A DNA stretch of 64,000 nucleotides from Endotrypanum monterogeii (GCA_000333855.2 CM007342.1:224140-288139), one strand, 5' to 3'. Counted from the stretch's first letter, positions 21,385-32,937 are shown. Made by a program: numbers and translations. Notes: generated by a model from the sequence alone, not told the origin.

Positions 21385-21757
21385 GCTTGACTAGGTAAAA
21401 TATCTCTGTTGGGTGCGCATGGGTGAAGGGACGAGGAAGGTAAGATTTCGAGATACAGTATACCAACGAAAGATTTGACGATAGGCCAAGGGAAAAAGAG
21501 AGTTTGGTGTGGATGAAGGGAGCAGAAACGAAAAGACATTCACACAGGCTGATGATCCCTCATACGCGCGTCCTCTCTTTTCGGTTGATGTACTGCACGT
21601 GCCTTTGCGTGCATCGCGGACGCGTCTCGTTTTTTTTTTAATTGTCTATGTGTGTCTCGCGCGTCTTCTTTCTTTTCATTTTCTTTTTTCTTTTTTAGGC
21701 AGGGTGCATTCAACAAGCGACATCAGGACCACCACCACCACCACCACCCCCGCCCTC

Positions 21758-21804
<47 letters not shown>

Positions 21805-22298
21805 ACAAAGAGGGAAAGTCCATATAAAAAAACGGGGGCGTGGTGTGCAGAAATAGAAGAACTGCTTCAACGCAGTTGCAAACCTCAGATGTGTGTGTGT
21901 GTGTGTGAGAGAGAGCGGTGCTCCAGAATCCATGAATGCACCACAGTGCGCGCCGACAAGCCGATAGAAAGAGAGCCCAAATATTTTTATTCCGACAACG
22001 AATACACAAAAACAAAAAAAACGCGTCTCAATAAACTGCCACGCACCCATCTCCTAAGCATGTACGTGGCCACCTGGGCGCAGGAAGAGAGAAGGTATGA
22101 GGGAGCAAAGGTGAGATAAAACATATCAAAAAAAAAAAAGAGCTCCTTCCGCCCGCAGTTGAAGAATAAAGAGAACTCTTTCGTGGTGTTCTCCTGTTTC
22201 TGTCACTTCAATTCTCAGCAATATCCCGCCCCTCTCTGTGAATAGACCGCTAGGCGCACCCCTCCACGAAGCAAATCGAACGGTGGACAGCAGTATAC

Positions 22299-22339
<41 letters not shown>

Positions 22340-22443
22340 GCTCCGTTAGACCAAGGAACGGATTCTTCATCTGCTCCCGCCCGCGCCCCCCCCCATCTCC
22401 TTCTCTTTTCTCTATCCCCACCCCACCCCTACGCGGCGAGGAC

Positions 22444-23997
22444 CTAGGCGGCAGTCGCAGAGCTACCCACGCCGACCTCAGGTGTGCACCCATACGCCTT
22501 TTGGAAAGGATCCTGGAGCAGAGCAGACATTTCATCGGCCAGGGCCAACACCTCCAAGCCTACGGCGCGAACGTCCATGGTGTGGCTACCGGCGCTTGCT
22601 GGGATGATGACACTTATCTGGTACTCCAGACGCGGGTCCTCCTCCTCGTCACGCAGCACAATGAGGGGCTGCCGCTTCACCTCTCGAACAGCAATCGCAA
22701 TTCCCTTTTCGTTGAGTCGCTCATAATGACGCACCTCATTCTCGGAGAGGTACACGAGCTGACCGTTTTCCGGGGGCAGCACATCACTAACGTCGTCGTC
22801 GGCGAGCTCAATGATGGGGATGCGAGTGTACGTCTCACGGTCCTGGGGATTGACTGCAGGGCGTGAGCGCAGTAGGATGCGGCAATCAGGCTTCTCCACG
22901 GAGGTGCAGAAAGCAGTCTGCACGTCTACCCATTCCCCATACACCCCCTCCACCCTCATTTGCTCGTTCACGACGACCTCCAGCGTATCCTTGGCGCGCT
23001 TAATTCTACCCTCGTAAGTTAACCGTGCATTCTTGCTGACAGGCAGAAACCCGCGATCCCTCAAGAAGGCCTCGATAAGGGGCGTGGCACTCTCTGGCAC
23101 GGTCGACACCCACGTGTAGGGCTTCGTCAGTTGCAGACGCTGCTGGAGCGTGTAGGCTGAGACCACCGCCTCCCCGTAGCGCATTGCCGCGGGGGTAAGC
23201 AGCAGCTTACCCATCTCCACCGTCAACTCGCCATCCATGCGGAGGTTGCTCATGTTTAGCAGACACCACTGGAGCACCTTGCTGTAGCGAGTCTGCAGAG
23301 CACCTGCTGCATCCGAGGAAGAAAGCGTGTAACACTCAGTGTTGGCTGGGAATCCGGGGAAAGTGGAGGTGTTCACCCGACTCACAACCGCTTCGGCGCA
23401 GCTGCCCGTCGTCAGCAACTGGAACGCCTTGGGCACCATGTTAGCCGCACCTTGATAGAAACCAGCCTGGGCCAAGTCGAGCAGTGTCTCCGGCTGTGTC
23501 GCTCCAGCGCCAACCCAGTTACCATACCCCTGCTGGCCCTCCCTGCTGGCACGCTCGCCACTTACAGCAGCAGCAACAGCAGCGGTGCCGCCGCCGCGTT
23601 GCTCGGCGCTGTCCTTACTATGCAAGTACTCCTCCATACGTCGCACCACTGCTGCTTTCTTTGCTGTCGGATCAACAGTGATGCCGACGTCGGCGAGAAA
23701 ATCGCGCATCTGCGCCACCTGCAGCGAGAATAAATTTCCTTCGTTCCACAGCTGCCAAACCTCTTCATATTTGACCTTCGTCACCTTGTTGCTGAACTCC
23801 AAGTGCGGCCCAGAGGTGCGGGTGTTATCGCTGACAGGACCTGCACTGCTTTGGTGGCGGTGAGGCACACAAAGAGCAGCACTAGCGGCAGCGACGAGAT
23901 GCGGGTGACATGTACCCCAGGTGTGAGGAAGGCGTCCCGAGAGTCGAAGAAAGTTGCTCCGCTGGAGACGCCGTGTCAATCGATGTGAACGCAGCAT
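22444..23997 (-). CDS. predicted mitochondrial protein with SAP-like segment
   Basis: The 517-residue protein starts with an Arg-rich, acid-free stretch (MLRSHRLTRRLQRSNFLRLS and on to about residue 50; first acidic residue Asp57), which fits a mitochondrial presequence. Residues about 90-125 (FSLQVAQMRDFLADVGITVD then KKAAVVRRMEEYL) fit the SAP helix-extension-helix pattern used for DNA or RNA binding. The rest is soluble, with mixed alpha/beta character and no catalytic motif that I recognise. Trypanosomatid mitochondria contain many lineage-specific RNA editing and RNA-processing proteins of this size, including guide-RNA-binding complex subunits, and this could be one. That is a guess from size, targeting and the SAP-like segment. 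I chose the ATG at 23997 because the upstream frame encodes the poly-(His-Thr) translation of a (CA)n repeat. Confidence 0.85.
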   Translation of the reverse strand: MLRSHRLTRRLQRSNFLRLSGRLPHTWGTCHPHLVAAASAALCVPHRHQSSAGPVSDNTRTSGPHLEFSNKVTKVKYEEVWQLWNEGNLFSLQVAQMRDFLADVGITVDPTAKKAAVVRRMEEYLHSKDSAEQRGGGTAAVAAAVSGERASREGQQGYGNWVGAGATQPETLLDLAQAGFYQGAANMVPKAFQLLTTGSCAEAVVSRVNTSTFPGFPANTECYTLSSSDAAGALQTRYSKVLQWCLLNMSNLRMDGELTVEMGKLLLTPAAMRYGEAVVSAYTLQQRLQLTKPYTWVSTVPESATPLIEAFLRDRGFLPVSKNARLTYEGRIKRAKDTLEVVVNEQMRVEGVYGEWVDVQTAFCTSVEKPDCRILLRSRPAVNPQDRETYTRIPIIELADDDVSDVLPPENGQLVYLSENEVRHYERLNEKGIAIAVREVKRQPLIVLRDEEEDPRLEYQISVIIPASAGSHTMDVRAVGLEVLALADEMSALLQDPFQKAYGCTPEVGVGSSATAA

Positions 23998-24038
23998 GGT
24001 GCCAGCTCCCCAAGAAGACCCTAAACTTCTTTGGATAT

Positions 24039-24076
<38 letters not shown>

Positions 24077-25343
24077 AAGCGCGCGCTTTTATCCCAAAGA
24101 GATAACGTACACTGACCTAATGGTGGTGAAGAGATGCCGGTGAATAACCGCCCTCCCTCTCTGTATCGCGGCCCCGCCCTTCCCCTCTCCCTGTTCCGTC
24201 ACAGAGACAGTCGGCAACGATCGGCGCTCGCGCACGTAGCGATGCGGCCTTAGAGAGTGAAGGAGGCGGATATGCTGATTCTCGCTGCCGCGACCGATAC
24301 GATACGATACGATACGGCACACACACACACAGGCACACACAGGCACACACAGGCACACACAGGCACACACAGGCACACACAGGCACACACAGGCACACAC
24401 AGGCACGCTTGATCGACACTTCAGATTTACCCACGCTACCGAAGAATTTGAAAAATGGGCAAGGGCTCACGACTTTTGACCGCGGCGGAGGTGCACGAGA
24501 TGGCAGCACCAAAGAAGAGGGCAGACGAGGAAATAAAAACGAAGTGAAAGAAACAAAGGGAGCAGTCAGTGCAATGGCCAATAGTGCCGAGAAGCAGCAG
24601 CACCAGAAACCGAATCCCCAAGCATGTGCCAGTGTCTTCATTTGGATGAGTGTGTGCGTGCGCCTGTCATGACCCTCCCCTCACCTCCCCGCTGTGCCCG
24701 TAGACTGCGGAAAGAAAGGGAAGGAAAAAGCGAGGAGGGACGGTAGTGAAGGATCAATCACATGACCAGATGCAGTCATCCCTGGTGCGTTGTCCAGAAC
24801 AAAAAAAAAAAAACAGACATCCTCTACCTGCTCTTGCCCACCACACCTCTTTCCCTTGCACCCACATCCCCCCCTCCTCTAGTATTGCTGGAATATATGT
24901 GTGTGTGTGTGTGTGTGTGTTTTGAGGAAGGCGAGAAGGGAATTTTTTTTTTAGTTTTATGTTTTTTTTTGTACTCTTATACCGTTCTGCTTCGGGATAC
25001 CCGCTAATACCCAAACCAGCGCATACACACATGTATATCTAAAATAAAGAAATTGAACAAAGCAAAACACACTCACTGAAGGAAGAGCAAAAAAAAAAAA
25101 GGAGGGGAAGAAACAGTCATACTAAGACGGGGAAGGACACTGAAGCGAAGAGAGAGACATGGAGTCCCACACCTAATATCATCTGCGAGCCTTAGGGCGT
25201 TCAGAAAAATGAGAAGGGATCTACTCGCCTATGAAAAGACATGTGCGAAATTCTACTCCGGAGGTTTTCCCTAACGCATACCCTTGAATACCTCCTCCTC
25301 TGCCCCTCCCCACCCACCCCTTTCTCCGTCCCCCCTATATAAA

Positions 25344-25381
<38 letters not shown>

Positions 25382-25895
25382 GTATCTATATATCTTGTGG
25401 TTGTATGTACCCATGAGTCTAACACTCTTCACCACATGAACGACTTAGGGGAGAGAGGGAGGGAGGGGGGGAAGTCGAAGTGTCAGAAGGCACTTCGAAT
25501 AAGAAAAGAAGAAGAAATGCCACACAAAATAGAAACAAAACATAAAAGCGATGATGTCACGTGCCATCACACATACACCACATACAGAAACAGGAGATCT
25601 CCTCCACGCCCCGGCAAGAAATCGAGGGGGTAGCGAACAGACTTGGTACACACACACAACCAGAGTTGGAACACACAGTAACTTGTGGACACAGCATTGA
25701 GAAAAGAAAAAAACGCGTGGGCAGGATCTAACGAATAAAGATTGTGAAGTCAAAAATATGTGGAGTAGAAAAAAAACTTACAAACACCGAGAGAAAAAGA
25801 AGCGGGATAGGATTGGGAAAGGGATGAGGGAGACAAGACACCCGCGTAGTGCAATCAGAGAACACCACCACGACCACCCCAGTGGAACACCCTCT
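23998..25895. other. intergenic between the CCCH gene and the SAP-like gene
   Basis: No gene is supported in 1.9 kb. There is a (GT)n run at 24039-24071 right at the 5' side of the SAP-like gene, a GATAC pentamer run at about 24293-24315, a 10-bp minisatellite (24331-24407), (GT)n at about 24897-24920 and (TA)n at about 25346-25379. Confidence 0.55.
24331..24407. repeat. 10-bp minisatellite
   Basis: Seven complete copies of a 10-base AGGCACACAC unit and one partial copy are in direct tandem. They follow a (CA)n run and five GATAC units. The copies are identical, so slippage or recent expansion is likely. Translated in minus frames this gives the repeated Cys-Val peptide seen in spurious ORFs. 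Confidence 0.9.
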
Positions 25896-28800
25896 CTATT
25901 CTCCCCCACATACTGGCGAATGAATCCGAGTGCGAGTGCCTGAAGAAAGGGCGGCGAAGTCGCATTCGTTATCCATGTACGCCAACTCCCCTGCCACGTC
26001 ACTGAAGGTACCTGCAAGAGGATCATCACCCAAAGACCACATGGGATCAGCAGAAGAAGAAGCCTTGACATTGCAGATTGACTTGATGCTCTTGGTGCCC
26101 GGCAGCAACTGCTGCTCTGCCAGGGCTGTTACACTACTGCCCGGGTGCCCACCGCCACAGTTTGGCGCGGGTGTCGCCACACGATCAAAATGCGGGCCAA
26201 GGCACCGAATCGTAGAATCCGCACAGCTGCTAGAGCCCTCGGCGGTGCTACAGCGACTGCTGCCATCTGGTGGTGCCATGCCACTCTTCCACCTTCGCTG
26301 CGGTGCATTGGCACACAATAGCAGAGCCGACGCCGACGACGCTCCTGCGTCAGCACCAAGAATTCCGCCTGTGTACTTTAAAATTTCCTGGTCAGCGGGC
26401 CCTGCGACCTCCACGGCAGTGACTGTGTCAGACGAGTCCCGCACGCCTCCGCCGTCACCCTTCATTGTCGCACCGTGGTCACTTCTCACCAGGATCGACA
26501 TCGCAGAGGTACGTGACTGTGACTGACGCACCTTCGAAAGGCCGTGTGCCCTGCTGCTGTCGCCGGGGAAGGTATCCTTCCAGATACCCTGATTTGTTGG
26601 TGTATGAACCTCGACTTGATCCACAGACGACCCCTGTGACACACCTGCAGATAAGCCACCTCCAACAACACGACCAGCGCAACGCTTCGCCGCCGCCGCA
26701 TGGAATACACCCGTCTCACGGCGGGCGGTGGTTTCCACACCAAGACTACCACTCGCCAGTCTCACTTGGGTCTGCGAGGTGCATTCCCTAGAAAAAGACA
26801 AACCAGAATGTCTATGAACACGTGGAGCTGTGTGTGCATCACGACGTAGAAGGCCGTGGTTCAGCTTATAGATATCGCATACTTGCGGCGAGCATGGAGA
26901 GGGGAGTCGATGCACGCCGCTACACTCCGCCCCGGCCATGCACGAGCCACGAATCCAGTTGAGACAAATGTTTCGCGGCAAGCTCACGAACATGCAACTT
27001 GTTGTGTTCCGGCACGCACCGTACCAATAGAAGCACGGATGCAACTCACTGCTGAAAGTACGATCCTCCGGGCAGGTGTGGCGCTGGGACACCTTCACCT
27101 TGACAGCACCCTTGGTTACTATCCGGTCAGGAGCACGGTGCTCAGCCACGCAGCCGTTGCCATCGCCATCCTCCTCATCTGCGACGCCCACAGGAAAAAT
27201 GCAGCGAGCGATGACGGGGCCATGAGTCGCTGCGGCGGTACCAAGAGATGCGGCTACAGCGACAGGTTGCTGAAGCACAACAGGTCGCTCACCAGGACAG
27301 TCGCAACCGGGCATGTTCACAGACTCCGATGCCACACCACTACTTGATTCTCCACGACGTTTGTGCGGCCCCCCGCTCGCGTGCGAAGCAGCAGCGGCGT
27401 CAAATGCAGTCATGGTGGGCGCGCCTGCCGAATATATATTTCTAGCCCCTGCAACCTCATCACTTTGTTCGTTACGGAAGGAAAAGAGAAACGCCTTGGA
27501 GCGAATGAAACACGATGCCTCTGGATTGCATCTGGCCAGCACGAGTAGCATCTGAGCGAGTTCTCCTTTGCTGCCGCAGAGCAACTGATTGTCTAAAGAC
27601 AGAGCAGTAGGGTTGTCGCTCGCGACACGCGGCATAACGGAAGTCGGCCCTGCTCCAGCAACTGGGGCAGTTGTGGAGGTAGCGAAGACGCTCCCTGGCT
27701 GCTCGCGGGCTGCCGCCATCGTCGCTCGTGCCACTTCTCCAAAGCAGCTCGCCTGGCCATCGGTGAATGTAGATTGCGGTGAGCCTCCTGAGGATCGAGA
27801 AGACGGCGGCAACGCGCTGTCATGAGCGCCATTTCTTCTGACCCCATCGATGCCGTTCGCTGCGTGCGAAGGGTGTTCCTGGTGTAATACGTGCACGCGC
27901 ACGGACGGGGTGTCGCCAGCGACGATCCTTGCCTGCGATCTCTGCTTCTTGCTACCAGAGGCTGGAAGAGAAGAAAAGCGCGATGCGCGGCTACTCAAAG
28001 ACGCCTGCTGAGCCGACGTGGGCGGAGAAGTGTAGACTCCACTGAAGTTTGGGCTTAAACTCCCCGGGGACGCAAGAGGAGCAGCAGAGCCCATCGAGAT
28101 CCTCTGACCTGTACCCACGGTGACGGCGCTATGGCCTCTTCGTGGGGCAGTACTGTACGCGGTGGCGCTGCGCGACGTTGATAATCCCCCTGGTGTGCCT
28201 GAAAGCTGTGCCGTCTCACAAGACGAGGGAGAATGAAAATGGAGCTTTGAATGCGTATCTTGATTCATGCTGCACTCACCGAAGTATAACGCACGCTGCT
28301 GCTGAGGAAGATCCCGGGCAGCAGAGGGCAGTGCTGACTGGACACACGGCGATGTCTCAACAACGGCGAAAGTGCTGCGGGCGCTTGGCAGCAGCGATTC
28401 GTGTGATGGCGCAGTTGCTGCTGAAGGAGACAAAAACCCCAGCATGCCACCCTCTCCGTCGTTGTGTGTGGCCAACTCAGAGTTGTATGAAAACTGACCA
28501 GCGCCACCCTCACTTGGCAAGAGTTCACCCGACAGGCTCGTCGGTGGAATGCCTGCTCGGGCATCGCAGGCCCGTGTCATCGGTGTAACATGCTGACGTT
28601 GCAAAGGAGAATTTCCTTCTTTGCCACGTGCAGTCACACTTGGATGTGAAAGCGTGGCATATGGCACATCTGATGAGGAGTGCGTGGTAGGCGTGGCTTC
28701 TGCAAGAGACTGGAACATTGATGACGGGGCGTGGTTCACTGAAAAGGAATGGGGCGTAGCTGCAGATGCGAGGGGGCCCCCACATCCGCCATCAACACTC

Positions 28801-29579
28801 CAGTTGCCATGGATGTTGCCTCCGCCTCGGTGAAAGGAAGAAGACATCGGAAATGATTGAAGGTGCACATCCACGGGCGCCTTGACGCGAGTCGGTCGCT
28901 GGTCCATCACGCCTGCAGACGGTTCGCAAAGTGGGCGAGCGCTGTCTCCGGGGCCATTCCAAACAGCGAGGGAGTCCGCCTCACTGATGATTGGGCCCGT
29001 CCCTACCGCCGGAGGTGGGGAGGGCGGCGCCTGGTCCGCAAGCAGACTAGGCGTCAGCTTTGCAGGATCAAACTCGATATCGCGTGTCTGTGTAGAAGAT
29101 TCAGCCGATGCGCAGACCGACGGAGTGGTCGTTGGTGCTTGGACTGCCGACCTAGCTGCTCGCAACGAGCCACGCGATAAAGGTGGGTGAATCCCCACAG
29201 CCGTAGCTCGAGGAGGCACGACGCCGATGGCAGACGAATCATTGCGACCCTCGTTGCCTGGACAATGCAAACACCCATTGCCGGCGGACCTCTGCCGTTG
29301 TCTTGGTGGTACACATGCAGCACCGGTCCCAGCGCATGGAGTTCGGCTAGAACACTGCAGCAGGGACTGATGTGTGAGCTGCGAGTCCAGATCCATCCCC
29401 GACACTGTAGACACAGTGCCCTGCGCAGGGTTCCTTAGAAGAGCATCCGCCCAGCGCCCAGTCAAGCCCTTCGCAGCGCGAGCGCCTTCACCAGGGAGAC
29501 ACGCATACGATTTTTGTCCCACCACCACCACCACCTCTGTGGACAACGACGACGGACACGGAAAGCTGCGACTCATCAT
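25896..29579 (-). CDS. large Ser-rich protein with CCCH zinc finger
   Basis: The 1227-residue protein is mostly low-complexity Ser/Ala/Pro/Thr sequence. Its clear element is a CCCH zinc finger: Cys872, Cys880, Cys886 and His890, in CLNWIRGSCMAGAECSGVH, with exact C-x7-C-x5-C-x3-H spacing. Just before it, CFYWYGACRNTTSCMFVS has cysteines at 849, 856 and 862 but Ser at 866 where His is expected and only six residues in the first gap. It looks like a finger that has lost zinc binding. CCCH proteins bind AU-rich or other single-stranded RNA and are major post-transcriptional regulators in trypanosomatids, which lack promoter control for single genes. A role in mRNA stability or translation is therefore likely but unproven. 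Two adjacent ATGs (29579, 29576) are the best starts. The frame extends 40 codons further upstream through hydrophobic, leader-like sequence. Confidence 0.82.
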   Translation of the reverse strand: MMSRSFPCPSSLSTEVVVVVGQKSYACLPGEGARAAKGLTGRWADALLRNPAQGTVSTVSGMDLDSQLTHQSLLQCSSRTPCAGTGAACVPPRQRQRSAGNGCLHCPGNEGRNDSSAIGVVPPRATAVGIHPPLSRGSLRAARSAVQAPTTTPSVCASAESSTQTRDIEFDPAKLTPSLLADQAPPSPPPAVGTGPIISEADSLAVWNGPGDSARPLCEPSAGVMDQRPTRVKAPVDVHLQSFPMSSSFHRGGGNIHGNWSVDGGCGGPLASAATPHSFSVNHAPSSMFQSLAEATPTTHSSSDVPYATLSHPSVTARGKEGNSPLQRQHVTPMTRACDARAGIPPTSLSGELLPSEGGAGQFSYNSELATHNDGEGGMLGFLSPSAATAPSHESLLPSARSTFAVVETSPCVQSALPSAARDLPQQQRALYFGECSMNQDTHSKLHFHSPSSCETAQLSGTPGGLSTSRSATAYSTAPRRGHSAVTVGTGQRISMGSAAPLASPGSLSPNFSGVYTSPPTSAQQASLSSRASRFSSLPASGSKKQRSQARIVAGDTPSVRVHVLHQEHPSHAANGIDGVRRNGAHDSALPPSSRSSGGSPQSTFTDGQASCFGEVARATMAAAREQPGSVFATSTTAPVAGAGPTSVMPRVASDNPTALSLDNQLLCGSKGELAQMLLVLARCNPEASCFIRSKAFLFSFRNEQSDEVAGARNIYSAGAPTMTAFDAAAASHASGGPHKRRGESSSGVASESVNMPGCDCPGERPVVLQQPVAVAASLGTAAATHGPVIARCIFPVGVADEEDGDGNGCVAEHRAPDRIVTKGAVKVKVSQRHTCPEDRTFSSELHPCFYWYGACRNTTSCMFVSLPRNICLNWIRGSCMAGAECSGVHRLPSPCSPQVCDIYKLNHGLLRRDAHTAPRVHRHSGLSFSRECTSQTQVRLASGSLGVETTARRETGVFHAAAAKRCAGRVVGGGLSAGVSQGSSVDQVEVHTPTNQGIWKDTFPGDSSRAHGLSKVRQSQSRTSAMSILVRSDHGATMKGDGGGVRDSSDTVTAVEVAGPADQEILKYTGGILGADAGASSASALLLCANAPQRRWKSGMAPPDGSSRCSTAEGSSSCADSTIRCLGPHFDRVATPAPNCGGGHPGSSVTALAEQQLLPGTKSIKSICNVKASSSADPMWSLGDDPLAGTFSDVAGELAYMDNECDFAALSSGTRTRIHSPVCGGE

Positions 29580-29743
29580 CACGGGCGCGAAGATCAGCAG
29601 GAAAAAAAAAACTCTGAAGACGATTTCTTCCCTAAGGAAGTACAAGAAACAAAAGCAGCACTGCCACGTCGCGGTCAGTGTTGGGAAGGAGCAACACACT
29701 CAAACACACTCGCGAGAAAACGCGGAAAAGCTCTGGGGAAAAC

Positions 29744-29793
<50 letters not shown>

Positions 29794-31751
29794 ACGTATG
29801 TATATCCCCCCCAGACGGGGTTGCACACTGCACCACACTCCCTGGAAACTTCTGAAGTCTACACGCCCTGAAGAAATCACTACTCGAGTGCAGAAAATGT
29901 CAAGCCACTACTGAAGCGTCAGCCACCCGCTGTGGAAGCTTCTTCGATCCGTGGCGATGCGAAGGAATGAAGGGGGGGGGGGCGGGGGGGAGTACCAGCA
30001 GAAACAGACAAGAAAAAAAAAAAGAAATGGTAAAGAAAAATAAGCCAATTGAAGAGCGTAGCGGAAGGCAAAGGTAATGTAGTTGGCGGTGGGGTGCTCT
30101 ATGATTTCTATCAAGCGCTCTGGAAAGGATGAGGGGGATAAGGAGGAGGAGCAGGGGTATCCATACACAAATACACGTGAAGCAAGGTAGGGGAAAGAGG
30201 TGCCGAGCGTGTGAATGTCTGTGTCTGTGTCTGTGTCTGTGTGTGTGTGTGTGCGTGTGTGTGCGTGTGTGTGTGTGTGTGTGTGCGTGTTTGGGGGAAG
30301 AGGCGGGGAGGGGGGGGGAGGGGGGGGAATGAGGTGTAAACGAGAAGTGCGCGTGAGCGACACTGTACGAAACGATTAGGGGAAAGCTGATCTCTGAGTT
30401 CTATAGCACCCCCAAGGGAGGAAGGGGGAAAGAAAATATATTTTTTTTTTAATAGTGTGGAAGATGCCGATGCACCCCTCTTCTTTAGATCGCCAACCGT
30501 CGGCCTAATGTTGGTGTATGAAAGTTGTATAGGACAATGGGGCCTATCGGCCTATGTCGGACAAAAGGGGGTCTATGGTAGCAGGTCTTTGAGAAAATTC
30601 TAACAGTTTTTTTTTTTTTTTTATGCCGCTGTCGCTTCTGCGCCGTAGATAATATGCATCTATGTATATATATATATATATATATATGTAATGTTGTCGA
30701 GAAGAGGGAAGGAAGGAAGGAAGGAAGGAAGGGAGGGGGGAGGAAGAAGAGGGAAACACGACACACCAAACGATGACGCGCGCAGAGATCTGAAAAGATG
30801 GCAACGAAAAAAGGAAAAAAAAACACTCTATAAGCTGGTGCGCTAATGCGTACCGTGCCAAGATATGTATGAAGGGGGAGAAGGTGTAGCAGTGCGCCGA
30901 GAAAGACAAGTTAGACGAAGAGAGGAAGAAAGTACACCTGCAACTAGGGCAGCGCAAGCGACCAAGCATGAAATCATGGGTGCAAACGTATCGACGTGTT
31001 GGGACGAGTTCTTTTTCTTTTTTCTTTACTCAGTGTGCCGTTACGCCAGGTAGAGCGGCATAGCGTGTGTGCGCCTTCCTCTATTCGCATTCCCAAAAAT
31101 GAGCCCTACGCCGAGACACGTTCGCCGCGCACAGAGGATGCAGATATTTTCCTTCCACGTTGCAACGCATCATAAAACTCACTGTGACAAAGCAAAGCCC
31201 GGTATCACCAAGGCACCACGACAGATAGTTTACCCACAAGGCCACACACACACACACAACCACACTCGCCCCACTTCCTCAAAACCTTTCTAAGCTAGGA
31301 CAGTCACAAAAAAAAAAAAAAAGATATATAATCAACACGTAGGCGACCCTCTCACTCCCCTCCCACCGCTTTCCTCGCGCACACCCTCAGTCACACAGGG
31401 AGGAGGGGGGGAGAGAACCCCTTTTTTTTTTTTCTTCTGACGAGAAAATCCGAACGCGATCCACCACAAACAACTGCGAAAAAGGTGCAGTCAGTGCACT
31501 CCCAGAGAGTGACACTCACGAAAGAAGCGGGTAGCGACGATGGGCAGAAGAGGAGTTCGTCCTCTTACCTCAAATGGAAGGGAACAGCGTGGGGAGGGTG
31601 AGACGGTGCATAGAAAAAGCACGGAATCGAAGAAATGAGGTACACGGAATTCACCCGAGATGCCAGACCCTGAAACTTGGGCCTCCCTCCCCTCCCCTCC
31701 CCTCCCTCCATCTCCCGCTTCAACGCCAGGAGCCCCTCACTGCCGATCGCA
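29580..31751. other. intergenic between prefoldin 5 and the CCCH gene
   Basis: No gene is supported in 2.2 kb. It contains (TA)n runs at about 29746-29785 and 30664-30689, a TGTGTC hexamer block passing into (GT)n at about 30213-30290, a G-rich stretch at 30300-30327 and a GGAA tetranucleotide run at about 30708-30731. Plus-strand CCCTC repeats occur at 31683-31710. Confidence 0.55.
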
Positions 31752-32225
31752 TTACTCTTCCGTCCGCTCCTCGCGGTAGCGCTGCATCGCCACTGTCTTC
31801 TGCTGGAGTGCATCAATGACCTGGTTCTGCTGCCGCTGCTTCACGACGATCGTCTTTTCTACCTGATCCATGCTTTCCTTGACCTGCGCAGCGCGAGATG
31901 TAAAGTAGGTTTTCGCGTGCTCTATCGACTGCTCCAGGAAATAGCCGGTGCCAACGTCGATAAGCACCTTGTTGCTTGGCACAACGGTCCCCCGAACAAA
32001 GAGTGATGACGTCATGCAGACAAGCACCTCCTGCGACTCACCAGTCTTGGTGGCATTCTCGCACACGACACGATACTGCTCCACCACATCATGATTGTCT
32101 TGGTAGCGATTCCGGCCGTTGTAGAGGCCGTCATACGCTGCCCCAAGGCTACGTACATCGTTGTCCAGCTGCTCCTTCAGGCCCTCAAGCTGCTCAATGG
32201 GGAGTTGATAGACGTTGACGCTCAT
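31752..32225 (-). CDS. prefoldin subunit 5
   Basis: The 157-residue protein is an alpha-type prefoldin subunit. Prefoldin is a hexameric cytosolic chaperone that holds nascent actin and tubulin and passes them to the CCT chaperonin. The fold is coiled coil, beta hairpins, coiled coil. The N-terminal helix contains LPIEQLEGLKEQLDNDVRSL. The conserved hairpin region reads LVCMTSSLFVRGTV and KVLIDVGTGYFLEQSIEHAK, which is the subunit 5 signature. The C-terminal helix is rich in Gln, Lys and Glu. The length is typical. The ATG at 32225 (MSVNVYQLP) fits the family start. The frame upstream (68 codons) has leader character. Confidence 0.94.
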   Translation of the reverse strand: MSVNVYQLPIEQLEGLKEQLDNDVRSLGAAYDGLYNGRNRYQDNHDVVEQYRVVCENATKTGESQEVLVCMTSSLFVRGTVVPSNKVLIDVGTGYFLEQSIEHAKTYFTSRAAQVKESMDQVEKTIVVKQRQQNQVIDALQQKTVAMQRYREERTEE

Positions 32226-32937
32226 TGCGCTGACGATGATTGCTACCGAGGCCGCGTGTGGTGGATTTTTGAAAAAAAGATGACGACGTGCTAGACGTGA
32301 AAATTTTATTACACGGGTGGAGAAGGGAGACTTCCTGGTTGGAGCAAAGAAGAGGAGGACCAAGCGTGTAGAGAGCTGCCGTGCACCTGAAGCAGTAGTC
32401 GTCGTGGAAGGGGAAACGATATCAGTCACCGCATACGGCTTACGATTGCGCTGTTCAGCAGCTTACGCCGAAGGGGGGGGGGTGTCTTCGCATGAGAGCC
32501 ACAGCTTCGCGCACCAAAACACGGAATCATACAATGCACTGTGTATGCAACGAAACATTCACTGTTGAACCTAATAACCCTTTAAGTACGGTATCGTATT
32601 TTTTTTTCTTCACTTCTTTGTTGCTGTTCTCGGTGTGCGTGCGTGCGCACAGATACCCACACAAACCCACGAAAAAGGAAAAACGACTGCACATTCGCTC
32701 AGGACGCAAATAAAAGCGTCGAGTGAGACACTGTGCACGGGGGAAAAATATTTTTTTAAGGTCCCAAAGAGCAGACATTTCATGGGGAAAAGAGGGAAGG
32801 GGGCATTGGGTGCAGAACCTACACTATTTAAAAAGCTCTGCCTCCCACGACTTTGCCGAACGACCCCCCCCCCCTCGCCCTATCTTATTGTCCAAGTAGG
32901 CGCACGTGAAGGGTTTGGAGGAGAGTGCCACCATATC
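32226..32937. other. intergenic between the 105-residue gene and prefoldin 5
   Basis: No gene is seen. The space has poly-G, poly-T and poly-C runs (32475, 32599, 32864), and no clear longer repeat. Confidence 0.55.

Larger units (their letters stand above)
21167..22443. other. intergenic between the SAP-like gene and the 1921-residue gene
   Basis: No gene is supported. The space contains the G-quadruplex motif, a (CA)n run at about 21763-21806, a GT/GA run at 21891-21914 and a long (TA)n run at 22303-22336. The plus-strand frame 21509-22119 is built largely from the (CA)n run. Confidence 0.55.
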
